64,000 nt of DNA from a virus, in IMG/VR virus record IMGVR_UViG_3300047095_000666, positions 1-64,000 of that record, one strand, 5' to 3'. The notes beneath the pieces are model-generated. The model made no database searches. It had not been told where the DNA came from and was given only the letters and a program-made list of their open reading frames with translations. Below are positions 23,707 to 31,889 of this stretch, one piece after another. Numbering within the stretch: the stretch's first letter is position 1; every line of letters starts with the position of its first letter. Both the position numbers and the translations under genes were made by a program.

Positions 23707-24303
23707 TTAGTCTTCCTCGACTTCGCCGCCGTACTGAACCACGAAGTCGCCCAGACCGAGGTTGTACCCGGCACCGACCGCCTTGAAGTTCCAGCCGCCA
23801 TCCTTCAGGTACAGACTGCCGAACTGCACGGCGGTCTCCAGCGAGAAGTTCTCCTCCAAATCGTAGGAGGCGATCAGCTCGTTGGTCTCGTCGTCGAAGA
23901 GCTTGATGTCGCTCTTCGGTACCTGACCGAAGTTCTGACGGCGAACATCGGCGTCGTGGATCGTCACGATGAACGAGATCTCCACTGCGACCGGGTTCAT
24001 CTTCGGCAGGTCGATGAAGACGATCTCGTCCGGGCCAGGACCGTCGCCGGTCTTGTTGTCGCCCTTGTGGGTGACTGCGCCTTCCGGGGAAGTCTTGTTA
24101 CCGTAGAACACCATGTACTCGTCGGCGATGAGCTGGTTGTTCGGTTCACCTGCTTTCAGGATGAACACGCTGACGTCCAGATCGAACTTGGAGCCGGTGT
24201 TGGTCTTGTTGGGTTCCCACGACAGTTCTGCGCGGATGCGCTTCAGAGTCGGAGCTTCCTTGGCCAGATTGATACGGCCACCTTTCTTCAGGCTGATTGC
24301 CAT
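23707..24303 (-). CDS. TerD-family protein, copy 1 (198 aa)
   Basis: Begins with the TerD signature AISLKKGGRINLAKEAP and continues with LDVSVFIL, HKGDNKTGDGPGPDE (the acidic calcium-binding loop) and INFIV-type strands, then IASYDLEENFSLETAVQFG and a WNFKAVGAGYN end. TerD-family proteins are calcium-binding beta-sandwich domains in the ter stress and tellurite modules. Length (~190) is normal. The VSFILxxAG region is preserved, so it should fold. ATG 24303 follows GAAAGGATAAAGAA; five bases separate it from the TelA-like gene. Confidence 0.92.
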   Translation of the reverse strand: MAISLKKGGRINLAKEAPTLKRIRAELSWEPNKTNTGSKFDLDVSVFILKAGEPNNQLIADEYMVFYGNKTSPEGAVTHKGDNKTGDGPGPDEIVFIDLPKMNPVAVEISFIVTIHDADVRRQNFGQVPKSDIKLFDDETNELIASYDLEENFSLETAVQFGSLYLKDGGWNFKAVGAGYNLGLGDFVVQYGGEVEED

Positions 24304-24307
24304 TTCT

Positions 24308-25372
24308 TTATCCTTTCAGTTTCTGAACGAGTTCTTCGCGGAGTTCACCAGCACGTTTGAAGGTCTGGCTCCGCTTCTGGATTGCGTCGTTGACGACGTT
24401 GTTGACATCGGTGATCGCGCCGATGAGTTCGTTCTGGGCGAATTCAAGGGTCTCGATCTCGACCACTTGGCGGTTTGCCACCCGAGCCACGTCTCCGGCG
24501 TTCTGGCGCAGCATGGATGCGTTTCGCTTGACCATCTCGTTGGTTGCGTCGTGTACCGTGTCAGCAACCTTGACTGCGGTCTGCTGCTCCATGTGCAGGA
24601 TCTGCAGTGAGAACTGCTTTTCCCACGCCGGGATGGTGACGTCAACCACGTCCCGGAAGGTGCCGATCATCTGGCGGGCCGACTCCTGCATCAGACGGAT
24701 CTGAGGTGCAGTCTGGAAGGCCATCGTCCGGTTGAGCTCGAAGTTGACGATCTTCTTCTCAAGGCGGTTGATCTCGGCCCGCTTGTCGGCGATTCGCTGA
24801 CCGTGGAACTCGTCGGTTGCTTCTTCCGCGACCAGAGCGTCGAGCTCAGCCTTGAGATCTTCCAGAGCAGCCTTGCACTGCTCCATCAGATCACCGAATG
24901 TCTGATAGTCCTGCTCGTTAGCCGCGTACATGGCATCCAGAGTCTTGATCTGGTCGTCCATCTTCTTGGCCTGACCTCGGACTTCCTCGACGACCTTCCC
25001 GATCTGCTCCTTGACGGTGCGGTGCTTGGCGAAGAATTGCTCCTTCTTGAGCTTGGCATTCGTCCAGAGCTTGCTCAGGAAGCCGCCTTCTTTCAGGTCC
25101 TTGGGATCGAGCTGCTTCGAGATCACGATGATCTCGGTGAGCCGCCCGCCAAGTTCCTGCAGCGAGGAAGTTTTAGTCATCTCCAGCAGGGAGTTGTTGA
25201 CGGAGGAAGTGCGCGTCACGACGTCCCGACCGAACCCGTCGATGTCGGACAGCACCGGATGCCGAGCGGCCTTCGGCTTGACGATCACAGCGTTTGCTTC
25301 GGCGTGAGGGTAGCTTGTCACGCGCTGCAGGGTTTTCTTCTTCTCGGCGAAGAGAGGCTTTGGTCCATTCAT
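24308..25372 (-). CDS. TelA/KlaA-like toxic-anion-resistance family protein (354 aa)
   Basis: ATG 25372 lies in an ATGA overlap with the preceding TerD-like gene; the frame to 25432 is a shadow. The 354-residue helical product has the TelA arrangement: an N-terminal region ending in LGGRLTEI, a long central coiled region (QAKKMDDQIKTLDAMYAANEQ, EINRLEKKIVNFELNR), then RLMQESARQMIGTF and IPAWEKQFSLQI, and a tail with ANRQVVEIETLE. TelA proteins accompany TerD/TerC proteins in stress and defence modules; their biochemical activity is not established. Confidence 0.88.
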   Translation of the reverse strand: MNGPKPLFAEKKKTLQRVTSYPHAEANAVIVKPKAARHPVLSDIDGFGRDVVTRTSSVNNSLLEMTKTSSLQELGGRLTEIIVISKQLDPKDLKEGGFLSKLWTNAKLKKEQFFAKHRTVKEQIGKVVEEVRGQAKKMDDQIKTLDAMYAANEQDYQTFGDLMEQCKAALEDLKAELDALVAEEATDEFHGQRIADKRAEINRLEKKIVNFELNRTMAFQTAPQIRLMQESARQMIGTFRDVVDVTIPAWEKQFSLQILHMEQQTAVKVADTVHDATNEMVKRNASMLRQNAGDVARVANRQVVEIETLEFAQNELIGAITDVNNVVNDAIQKRSQTFKRAGELREELVQKLKG

Positions 25373-25941
25373 CCCACCAGCTCCTTGAAGGTGCGACCGT
25401 TCTTGTACTCGCCGACAGCTTCGAACTCCCACACGTTACCAGTGCGAGTCACGGTTCCAACGACGATGCCGGTCTTGTCTACGCCACCGGCCATGTCGAA
25501 CTCTGCCAGAATCGCGCCACTCTCGTCGCGGATGTGGCAATATGCGGTCTGGATCTTGGAGAAGGTCTGACCACGGAAGCTGCTGATCGTGAAGGTCAGC
25601 TGGTCCACCGAGTCAGGCAGCTTCGTCAGATCGACCACGATGGTCTCGTCGTCGCCGTCTCCTTCCCCGGTCAGGTTATCGCCGGAGTGCTGGATGGCAC
25701 CGCCGAAGGCACGGAGGTTGCCGAAGTAGACTGCGTTGTTCTGGAAGCTGCCGTTCTGGCGGATCACGCAAGAAGCGTCGAGGTCAACTGCTTCCATGGA
25801 GGTGGACTTGAACATCCCGAAGATGCCGCCGGATTCTTTCTTGATCGGATCCCACGCAAGGCCGATCTTGACGACGCGTAGCCCGTTGCCGTCGCCCTTG
25901 GCAAGACTAATCTTGCCACCCTTTTTGAGTTTGATAGCCAT
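25369..25941 (-). CDS. TerD-family protein, copy 2 (TerZ-like, 190 aa)
   Basis: 190 residues starting AIKLKKGGKISLAKGDG. The family motifs are intact: VDLDASCVI, the calcium loop HSGDNLTGEGDGDDE, INF-type DQLTFTISSF and a TGNVWEFEAVGE end. More similar to TerZ/TerD of bacterial ter operons than its neighbour copy 1, because the DLDASC strand is canonical. ATG 25941 follows AGGAGAAAGAAA. Paired with copy 1 it may form hetero-oligomers; that is inference from operon structure. Confidence 0.93.
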   Translation of the reverse strand: MAIKLKKGGKISLAKGDGNGLRVVKIGLAWDPIKKESGGIFGMFKSTSMEAVDLDASCVIRQNGSFQNNAVYFGNLRAFGGAIQHSGDNLTGEGDGDDETIVVDLTKLPDSVDQLTFTISSFRGQTFSKIQTAYCHIRDESGAILAEFDMAGGVDKTGIVVGTVTRTGNVWEFEAVGEYKNGRTFKELVG

Positions 25942-25964
25942 TTTCTTTCTCCTGAAGAAACGAA

Positions 25965-25980
25965 GAGGGCCGAAGCCCTC
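25965..25980 (-). terminator. Short hairpin after the TerC-like gene
   Basis: GAGGGC / GCCCTC around a CGAA tetraloop, followed on the minus strand by TTCGTTTCTTC. Small stem, probably an attenuating terminator between TerC-like and TerD-like genes; read-through would supply the downstream ter genes, for which no separate promoter box is visible. Confidence 0.55.
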
Positions 25981-25992
25981 CTTGGTTGATGA

Positions 25993-26691
25993 TTAAGCCG
26001 CTTCGCGCTTCGGCATGTGACGAGCAGCGAGAACGGCGAAGACGACGGCAGCGAAGCCGACGATCTTGTAGGACAGATGAGTCCAGTCGCCGGTCACATG
26101 ATGGACGCGAGCCATGTAGTCTGCCAGCAGCGGATCGGAGATCATCATCTCCGCACCGACCCAGCCGAGCAGCCCTGCACCGACCCAGATGATGATCGGG
26201 AACTTGTCCATCAGCTTCATGATGCCTTGAGCGCCGAACACGATGATCGGGATCGAGAGCACGATGCCAGCGATGGCGTAGGCGTTGCTGTGGGTACCGG
26301 CTGACTGCGCTGCACCTGCCACGGCGAGTACGTTGTCGAGAGACATCATGAAGTCAGCGATGATGATCGTCTTGACAGCACCCCAGATGTGCTGGGAGGA
26401 TGCGACCTCGTGCTCGTCGTCGTTCTCAGACAGGAGCTTGTAGCCGATCCAGAGCAGGTAGCCACCTGCAACCAGCTTGACTGCCGTGATGTCCATGAGA
26501 TAGGATGCGAAGACCAGCAGCACGGCTCGGAGGATCACAGCACCGGCGGTGCCGTAGATCACGGCGCGACTGCGAAGAGCAGCGGGGAGGGAGGCGCAGG
26601 CCAGAGCGATCACTACGGCGTTGTCAACGCCGAGCATGATGTCGATGCCGACGATCTTCAGGATCGCAGAAAAATCGATGGTGAAGTCCAT
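25993..26691 (-). CDS. TerC-family integral membrane protein (232 aa)
   Basis: 232 residues with about six or seven membrane segments. The TerC hallmarks are two acidic-Asn motifs in helices: IDIMLGVDNAVVIAL (residues ~16-30) and ADFMMSLDNVLAVAG (~112-126), both with the conserved DN pair predicted to bind metal ions. Related to the YjbE/YceF-type TerC branch by its size. Predicted to export or handle metal ions (manganese in several bacterial members) in the inner membrane, linked to TerD-type proteins. ATG 26691 after GAAAGGTAACACAA. Confidence 0.92.
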   Translation of the reverse strand: MDFTIDFSAILKIVGIDIMLGVDNAVVIALACASLPAALRSRAVIYGTAGAVILRAVLLVFASYLMDITAVKLVAGGYLLWIGYKLLSENDDEHEVASSQHIWGAVKTIIIADFMMSLDNVLAVAGAAQSAGTHSNAYAIAGIVLSIPIIVFGAQGIMKLMDKFPIIIWVGAGLLGWVGAEMMISDPLLADYMARVHHVTGDWTHLSYKIVGFAAVVFAVLAARHMPKREAA

Positions 26692-26724
26692 TTGTGTTAC
26701 CTTTCGTTGCAGATAGAAATGAAA

Positions 26725-26748
26725 CCCCCATGAGAGTTCTCATGGGGG
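26725..26748 (-). terminator. Hairpin terminator before the TerC-like gene
   Basis: CCCCCATGAGA / TCTCATGGGGG, a perfect 11-bp stem with a 2-base loop; the minus transcript continues TTTCATTTC. Separates the 27760-26761 pair from terC. Confidence 0.75.
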
Positions 26749-26760
26749 ATCGTGTTGACC

Positions 26761-27012
26761 TTAGCCTTGCTGGCTGTCGGTCGGGGCGGCAGGCGCTTCA
26801 GCGCCTTGGGGGGCTTCCGGAGCTTCCGGCGCAGCAGCGACGACGAAGGTCACTACGGTCATGGCACCGTTGGGAACGGGCTGAACCTTGGTGGCGACGT
26901 GTTGCACTTGCTGCGGTTGCAGACCGGAGACTTGAGCGTAACGCTCCAGCACCAGTTCAGCGATTTCTGCCTCGGTCAGAGAGAGGCTCTTGGTTTCGTA
27001 GAGTTGCGGCAT
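26761..27012 (-). CDS. Small hypothetical protein with Ala/Pro-rich tail (83 aa)
   Basis: 83 residues. The first 60 form a compact alpha/beta unit (LTEAEIAELVLERYAQVSG, then a VTFVV strand); the last 22 are an Ala/Pro/Glu-rich flexible tail (APEAPEAPQGAEAP). ATG 27012 follows AAGGAAAAGGCA. Situated between a 245-residue unknown and the TerC-like gene; no family recognised. Confidence 0.78.
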   Translation of the reverse strand: MPQLYETKSLSLTEAEIAELVLERYAQVSGLQPQQVQHVATKVQPVPNGAMTVVTFVVAAAPEAPEAPQGAEAPAAPTDSQQG

Positions 27013-27022
27013 TGCCTTTTCC

Positions 27023-27760
27023 TTAGTTGAAGAGTTCGAAACGGCAGCGCATCACACCTTCCGTCCACTTCTGGACGAGGTGGGGATGGATGGGCTTGAC
27101 GTTGTTGTGCTTTGCTACCTTCTTGTTTGCCGGGACAAGTTTGCCCTTTTCACGCTTCGGAGGTTGATGCTTGATGAAGAGATCGTCCAAGTCAATGTCG
27201 AAGCTTTCCTTCATGTACGCGATGACTTCGCGGGACATGTCGTGTCCGTTCTCCAGAACCAGCTTCTTGACCTTCTCGATGCGCTTCTCAAGGAGCTGGT
27301 CGTCGTTACTGAAGATCTCGATGGCCTCGTTGCGGAGCATGATCCGCTTGATCTGAGCCGTGACGTCCTCTTCGGATTCTTCGTTCTTCTCCTGCTTTTT
27401 CTTCTTCGGGGCGGGAGCAGTTTCTTCCTCCTCGTCGGCTTCCCAGAGGAGTTCCTTGATCTGGTGCTCTTCGTTCTGGAGGCTGACCGCGACTGCGCGG
27501 CCTTCCTCCGTGGTGGTCACGGTGATGTGCAGGAATTCGTCCACGAAGTTCTTCTTGAGGAAGTCTTCGTGGACGACGAGCACGGTGCCCTCACTCACCA
27601 AAACGTAGTCGCCGATGGAGACACGCTGCTTGGTATCATTGACCAAATACTCGTCACCTTTGTACTTCTTGCAGAGATTCTTCAGAACCTCATTTTCCTT
27701 CCAAGCGTCGGTGAACTGGTGTGCTTCGAAGGGGGTATTCATTCTCGCAAAGACTTGCAT
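27023..27760 (-). CDS. Hypothetical protein with charged linker (245 aa)
   Basis: 245 residues. The N-terminal ~100 residues are beta-rich (VSIGDYVLVSEGTVLVVHED), followed by an acidic/lysine-rich linker (DEEEETAPAPKKKKQEK) and a basic helical C-terminal half with an HQPPKREKGK segment. ATG 27760 after GAAAGGAAAAGGCA. First gene after the AT-rich box at 27815-27826, so it heads the ter-type transcript. Not a known Ter-associated family that I recognise. Confidence 0.8.
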   Translation of the reverse strand: MQVFARMNTPFEAHQFTDAWKENEVLKNLCKKYKGDEYLVNDTKQRVSIGDYVLVSEGTVLVVHEDFLKKNFVDEFLHITVTTTEEGRAVAVSLQNEEHQIKELLWEADEEEETAPAPKKKKQEKNEESEEDVTAQIKRIMLRNEAIEIFSNDDQLLEKRIEKVKKLVLENGHDMSREVIAYMKESFDIDLDDLFIKHQPPKREKGKLVPANKKVAKHNNVKPIHPHLVQKWTEGVMRCRFELFN

Positions 27761-27814
27761 TGCCTTTTCCTTTCAACAGTGGATTCTACGGCGATATCAA
27801 TGTATCTCCAGTAA

Positions 27815-27826
27815 GATAATATATCG
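27815..27826 (-). promoter_or_regulatory. AT-rich promoter box before the ter-type region
   Basis: On the minus strand CGATATATTATC lies 55 bases upstream of ATG 27760 and just after the terminator at 27847-27878. It is one of the clearest copies of the box. Confidence 0.62.
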
Positions 27827-27846
27827 ACGATTTTCTTGTGGTTTCG

Positions 27847-27878
27847 AAAAAAAAAAGAGGGAAGCTTTCGCCTCCCTC
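27847..27878 (-). terminator. Rho-independent terminator after the repeat protein gene
   Basis: GAGGGAAGC / GCCTCCCTC stem (one mismatch) with a TTTC loop; ten A residues at left on the plus strand make a minus-strand T-run. Confidence 0.85.
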
Positions 27879-27898
27879 CTTCTCACGCTAAGACTCCG

Positions 27899-28633
27899 TC
27901 AGACAGAGAAGATGACTTCCATCGCCTTCTCGTAGACGCCATCAGCGGGGTCGATGATTCCCTCGATCGCCATACCGTTCTGTTCTACTGCCGCAAACTG
28001 TACGGCTTCGGAAGGCTCATTGATGTGCTCGATCGCGAGGCCGTTCTGGCGCACAGCAGTCAGCTGCACGTCTTCCGAGGGATCCTCGATGTGCTCGATC
28101 GCGAGACCATTCTGAGCGACAGCGGCGAGCTTCATTGCCTCGGAGGGATCCTCGATGTGCTCGATCGCTTCCCCGTCAGAGGTCAGAGCCAGCATGATGA
28201 GTTCCTCGCTCATGTGCTCTTCAGGAACGTGCTCGATCGCGAGGCCGTCAGTGGCGACGGCCAGCTGCGCCAGCTCGGCGTCCAAATCCTCCGAGTAGAG
28301 GTGCTGGATGACCGAAGGATCAGCCTTGATCGCGACCTCCAGAGCAGCGCGGGAGCGATTCTCTGCCACCTGAGTGATGCTGTAGGGGTTCTGCTCGGCG
28401 GCTGCGATCTGCACTGCCTCCGAAGGATCCTCGATGTACGAGATGGCGATGCCGTCCTTCCGGACAGCAGTCAGCTGCACGTCTTCCGAGGGATCCTCGA
28501 TGTGGAGGATTGCCTTCGGATCCTGCTCCACGGCAGCGAGCTGCACTGCCTCCGAAGGGTCTTCGATGAAGCGAATCGCGTTGCCGTTCTTTTTCACGGC
28601 TGCGAGCTTCTGCTTCTCTGTGATTTTGGCCAT
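27899..28633 (-). CDS. Tandem-repeat protein, ten ~22-24-residue units (DUF4116-like, 244 aa)
   Basis: Nearly the whole protein is made of ten units with the pattern QLAAV.(Q/K)(N/D)G.AI.(H/Y)I(E/D)DPSE(A/D)V. Units 4-6 are the most divergent. The A..(N/D)..(AL/AI) spacing recalls DUF4116 repeats, which form stacked helical hairpins. The even spacing suggests a solenoid for binding a partner. ATG 28633 after GAAAGGAAATCGA; fourteen bases downstream of the topoisomerase A gene, so co-transcribed. Role unknown. Confidence 0.85.
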   Translation of the reverse strand: MAKITEKQKLAAVKKNGNAIRFIEDPSEAVQLAAVEQDPKAILHIEDPSEDVQLTAVRKDGIAISYIEDPSEAVQIAAAEQNPYSITQVAENRSRAALEVAIKADPSVIQHLYSEDLDAELAQLAVATDGLAIEHVPEEHMSEELIMLALTSDGEAIEHIEDPSEAMKLAAVAQNGLAIEHIEDPSEDVQLTAVRQNGLAIEHINEPSEAVQFAAVEQNGMAIEGIIDPADGVYEKAMEVIFSV

Positions 28634-28646
28634 TCGATTTCCTTTC

Positions 28647-31094
28647 TCAAATGTTGACCACGGTGATTGAGGAGATCTCGTCGTCCTCGTTCAGCTTCAT
28701 GATAGTCGAACCCTTGGCCTGACGACCGAGGGTTGCGACCTGCTCCGAGACGATCTTGATCGTCTTGTTGCTCTTGGCGGTGATGATCACCTGCTCGTTG
28801 GCACGGATTCCGACCGTCTTGCAGAGCTTGTCCTCGGGGTACAGCTTGATCGCGAGGAACGAAGCGCCTTGACCGGACTCCGTCTTCTTGTAGAGCAGAT
28901 CGGAGATCTTCACCATCTTGCCCTTGCCCTTGGTCGTGATGAACAGCACGAAGGAGCTGTCTTCTTCCGACACAGAGCTCGGGACTGCTGCCACGCAGCG
29001 TTCGCCCTTCTCCTTCAGGCGAATCATCTTCCGCCCCATCGAGGGACGGCGCTGCAGCGGAAGCTTAGACACGAGGATCTTGGACGCGTATCCCCGAGAA
29101 GTCGTCAGCACCACCACGTCGTTCTCTGGATCCTTTGCATGGACCACGGACACCAGCGTCTCGTCTCCTTCGAGAGCTACAACCAGAAGACCGTCTGCGG
29201 GCATGCGCTGCGGACGGCACTCTTCCAGCGGTACACGCTTGGTGAGAGACGAGGAGGTCACGAAGACCAGATCGCCCTTGTCGTCCGGGGTGACCGGGAC
29301 CAGCGAGGCGATGCGCTTGGAGCCGAGACCGTCGATCACGTTGCTCAGATGGACGTTGTTCACGTTCAGCTGGAAAGCGTGCGCGACGAAGAGCTTACCG
29401 TCCTCGGTGAACACGAAGAGCTTGTCGTGACTGTTGAGCACGACGGACTTCTCGACCACCTTGTTCCGCTTGCTGTCGATCAGTAGCTGGCCCTTGTTCC
29501 CCTTGTTGCCGTCCTTCAGCTCGTGGACAGGAGTCGAGAAGACGTAGCCGTCCGTGGTGATCGCCACCAGCAGGTCTTCTTCTTCGATCAGGTCGGTGAC
29601 CTCCATCTTGCCGACGTTCAGCAGCTTGGTCTTTCGCTTGACGTCGTGCTTCTTGACGAGGGTCTCCAGTTCGTCCTTGATGATCGCGTCGATCATCTCG
29701 GCATCCTTGAGGACTTCCTCGTAGTTGGAAGCTTCTTCCTGCTTCTCCTTCAGCTCCTTCTGGAGCTTGTCGATCTCCAGCCCGGAGAGCTTGTAGAGCT
29801 GCTGCTCGACGATGTAGGTGGCCTCCTTCTCGGCGAAGGCGTACTTCTTCATCAGAGCTTGCTTGGCACCTTCTTTGTCGCTGGACTTCTTGATCAGCGC
29901 GATGATTGCGTCGATGTCTTTGTTGGCCTTGATGAGTGCCTTCAGGATCGTGATGCGTTCGAGAGTCTTGCCGATCAGGTAGATGTACAGGCGGCGCACG
30001 GTGCGGCGGCGGTAGTCGATCCAGCCTTGGACGATGAAGTCGAGCGGGGCGTTCGAGGTGAACTTCCCGTCGGCCAGCACGTTCATCATGTACTTGTGGG
30101 AGTACGTCATGCTGGTGTTCTCGAAGATCAGGTTCTTCAGCACCGGCAAGGAGACGCCGCGCTTCGGGTACACCACGATCTCGACGTCCTTCTTCGCGGA
30201 GAAGTCCTTGATGTCGGAAACCTTGTCCTGCAACAGACCGGGCACCTTCTTCTTGCCCTCTTCCTTCTCCCGGCAGAGAGCGGTGATCTCTTCGACGATC
30301 TTGCCGGTGGTGAGCTTCGGAGGGATCTCCTTGATGATCAGGACTTCCTTGCCTTCGCGCTTGCCTTCCTCGATCACGCCACGGACCCGGATGACCCCGT
30401 TGCCCGCCTCGTAGATCTTCGGAAGGTCGGCGGCGTTGATGATCTCGCCACCGGTCGGGAAGTCAGGACCCTTCAGCACCTTGGCAAGAGCCTTGCTGTC
30501 CAGACTCGGATCGTCGATCTTGGCGATCGCGGTGCGGCAGATGTCGCTGACGGCGTGGATCGGGATGTCGGTGGCGTAGGCGGAGCCGATGCCCATCATC
30601 CCGGAGTTCAGGATCACAGGGAACTTCGAGGGCAGGGTGACGGCGATCTTCGCCGACTTGTCGTAGTTGTCTTCGTAGTCGACGATTTCCTTCTCGATGT
30701 TGTCGAACAGGGCGTCCTTCGAGAAGCTGGACAGTTTCAGTTCGAGGTACCGCTGGGCGGCGTAGGGCTTGCCCTGCAGGGTGCCGTTGTTGCCCTGAGC
30801 CTCGATGAAGTTGACTTGGTTCTTCCACCACTGGGACAGACCGACCATCGAGTCGTACAGAGACAGGTCGCCGTGAGGGTGGTACATGGACACCGTGACG
30901 CCGGTGTAGTACGCCGCCTTCTTGAAGCCGCTGATGTTCTCCTTGTGGAAGGTGTACAGGATGCGGCGGTTGACAGGGGTCAGCCCGTCTTCGAGAGAAG
31001 GGATTGCGCGGGAGATGAGGACCGATGCGCCATAGATGGAGTAGGCTTCCGAGAAAGCTTCTTCGATCGGACGGTCGATGATGACTTCAGCCAT
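28647..31094 (-). CDS. Type IIA DNA topoisomerase subunit A (GyrA/ParC-like, 815 aa)
   Basis: Starts with the winged-helix breakage-reunion region: DGLTPVNRRILYTF (residues 37-50), YHPHGDLSLYDSM, QGNNGT, and AAQRYLELKLS with the DNA-linking Tyr116 preceded by Arg115. A coiled-coil tower (KLQKELKEKQEEASNYEEV) and a C-terminal beta-pinwheel with TDGYVF-, TEDGKLF-, TTSRGYAS-type strands follow. With the B subunit at 32270 it would cut and rejoin both strands to relax or unlink DNA. Whether it is gyrase or topoisomerase IV is undecided: I do not see a clear GyrA-box. Confidence 0.95.
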   Translation of the reverse strand: MAEVIIDRPIEEAFSEAYSIYGASVLISRAIPSLEDGLTPVNRRILYTFHKENISGFKKAAYYTGVTVSMYHPHGDLSLYDSMVGLSQWWKNQVNFIEAQGNNGTLQGKPYAAQRYLELKLSSFSKDALFDNIEKEIVDYEDNYDKSAKIAVTLPSKFPVILNSGMMGIGSAYATDIPIHAVSDICRTAIAKIDDPSLDSKALAKVLKGPDFPTGGEIINAADLPKIYEAGNGVIRVRGVIEEGKREGKEVLIIKEIPPKLTTGKIVEEITALCREKEEGKKKVPGLLQDKVSDIKDFSAKKDVEIVVYPKRGVSLPVLKNLIFENTSMTYSHKYMMNVLADGKFTSNAPLDFIVQGWIDYRRRTVRRLYIYLIGKTLERITILKALIKANKDIDAIIALIKKSSDKEGAKQALMKKYAFAEKEATYIVEQQLYKLSGLEIDKLQKELKEKQEEASNYEEVLKDAEMIDAIIKDELETLVKKHDVKRKTKLLNVGKMEVTDLIEEEDLLVAITTDGYVFSTPVHELKDGNKGNKGQLLIDSKRNKVVEKSVVLNSHDKLFVFTEDGKLFVAHAFQLNVNNVHLSNVIDGLGSKRIASLVPVTPDDKGDLVFVTSSSLTKRVPLEECRPQRMPADGLLVVALEGDETLVSVVHAKDPENDVVVLTTSRGYASKILVSKLPLQRRPSMGRKMIRLKEKGERCVAAVPSSVSEEDSSFVLFITTKGKGKMVKISDLLYKKTESGQGASFLAIKLYPEDKLCKTVGIRANEQVIITAKSNKTIKIVSEQVATLGRQAKGSTIMKLNEDDEISSITVVNI

Positions 31095-31203
31095 GTTTGC
31101 CTTTCGTTTTGAAATTGGTGTCGCCCTTAGGGCTTTTTGTGAATTAGCCGTTGCAGACTAGATTGCTGTTCGGCCATGACTAAGATGGAATTTTTGCACG
31201 TTC

Positions 31204-31314
31204 TTAGCGTGAATCGGCACCACCGGCTCGTGACCGGGTAGGCAGATTTCCCTTACGCAATCGGCGGCGGTCGTCGTCGTTCGCGTCGTCTTCGGATTCT
31301 GTGTGACTCTTCAT
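31204..31314 (-). CDS. Very small basic/acidic peptide (36 aa) in front of the topoisomerase A gene
   Basis: ATG 31314 is preceded by TTAGGAGAGTTCC, a strong ribosome site, and by an AT-rich promoter box 27 bases further up. The frame runs 36 codons to TAA 31204-31206. The peptide is highly charged (MKSHTESEDDANDDDRRRLR...). It is the first cistron after the promoter and could be a real small protein or a leader peptide controlling the topoisomerase gene 110 bases downstream. Confidence 0.6.
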   Translation of the reverse strand: MKSHTESEDDANDDDRRRLRKGNLPTRSRAGGADSR

Positions 31315-31340
31315 GGAACTCTCCTAATGAGGACACCAGC

Positions 31341-31353
31341 ATAATATATTCAT
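31341..31353 (-). promoter_or_regulatory. AT-rich promoter box, minus strand (topoisomerase A operon)
   Basis: Minus-strand GAATATATTATGC, 27-40 bases upstream of ATG 31314. Faces away from the plus-strand box 30 bases to the right, making a divergent promoter pair. Confidence 0.62.
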
Positions 31354-31381
31354 AAACACAAGGATGAAAAAAGACCGAAAC

Positions 31382-31391
31382 TAATATATAA
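31382..31391 (+). promoter_or_regulatory. AT-rich promoter box, plus strand (Nudix gene)
   Basis: TAATATATAACT, 22 bases before ATG 31413. Divergent partner of the box at 31341-31353. The short leader leaves space for only a weak ribosome site (TTCGGGTGCTATC). Confidence 0.58.
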
Positions 31392-31412
31392 CTAAACCAT
31401 TCGGGTGCTATC

Positions 31413-31889
31413 ATGCCTGTGTTTCTTACCGAAAGAGAAAGAAGAGAGAAGAGCAAGCCGGTCAGACACCGGATAGAGGTTCTGGTGATGAAGGGCGGGA
31501 AAGTGCTCGTCGCCAAGTACCTCCGCCGAACCACCGGAGACGAGTTCTACTCTCTCCCCGGAGGAGGGATCGAGCACGGAGAGACCGAAGAGCAGGCAAT
31601 CCGAAGAGAGCTGTTGGAGGAGATCGGCGTCAAGGTCAGATCCATCAGGGATCTCAACGTGATGACCACATCCCCTCCACCGTACTTCATCCCCAACTAC
31701 AGATACAGTAAGGTCGTGACGTCGTGGTTCAGCGCAATCTACGACGGAGAAGACCTGTCCCGCTTCAACACGGCCAACGACGGGAGCACTGAGCGCCTGT
31801 GGCTCGACAAGAAGGACGCACTCCTCTATGTCAATGACAGTCTCTACGCCGAGGGCGCGATACGCGCAATCAACCGAGCGATGCAATGA
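31413..31889 (+). CDS. Nudix hydrolase (158 aa)
   Basis: The Nudix box at residues 51-73 is complete: G-GIEHG-E-TEEQAIR-RELLEEIGV, with the metal-binding REUxEExGU core. A basic N-terminal 20 residues precede the beta-sheet (RIEVLVMKGGKVLVAKYL). Nudix enzymes hydrolyse nucleoside diphosphates linked to another group (oxidised dNTPs, ADP-ribose, dinucleotide polyphosphates, capped RNA). The substrate cannot be read from the motif. Single-gene plus-strand transcript among minus-strand operons, bounded by its own promoter box and a shared terminator. Confidence 0.93.
   Translation: MPVFLTERERREKSKPVRHRIEVLVMKGGKVLVAKYLRRTTGDEFYSLPGGGIEHGETEEQAIRRELLEEIGVKVRSIRDLNVMTTSPPPYFIPNYRYSKVVTSWFSAIYDGEDLSRFNTANDGSTERLWLDKKDALLYVNDSLYAEGAIRAINRAMQ

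Noticed and set aside
23707-26691. Reading the ter-type genes as a plain tellurite-resistance determinant
   Set aside because: The module is in a phage, lacks several genes of the resistance operons, and includes unknown partners; tellurite resistance would be only one possible side effect.
29523-31112. A 529-codon plus-strand frame opposite the topoisomerase A gene
   Set aside because: Antisense shadow; biased to Val, Leu, Asp and Arg and with no ribosome site.
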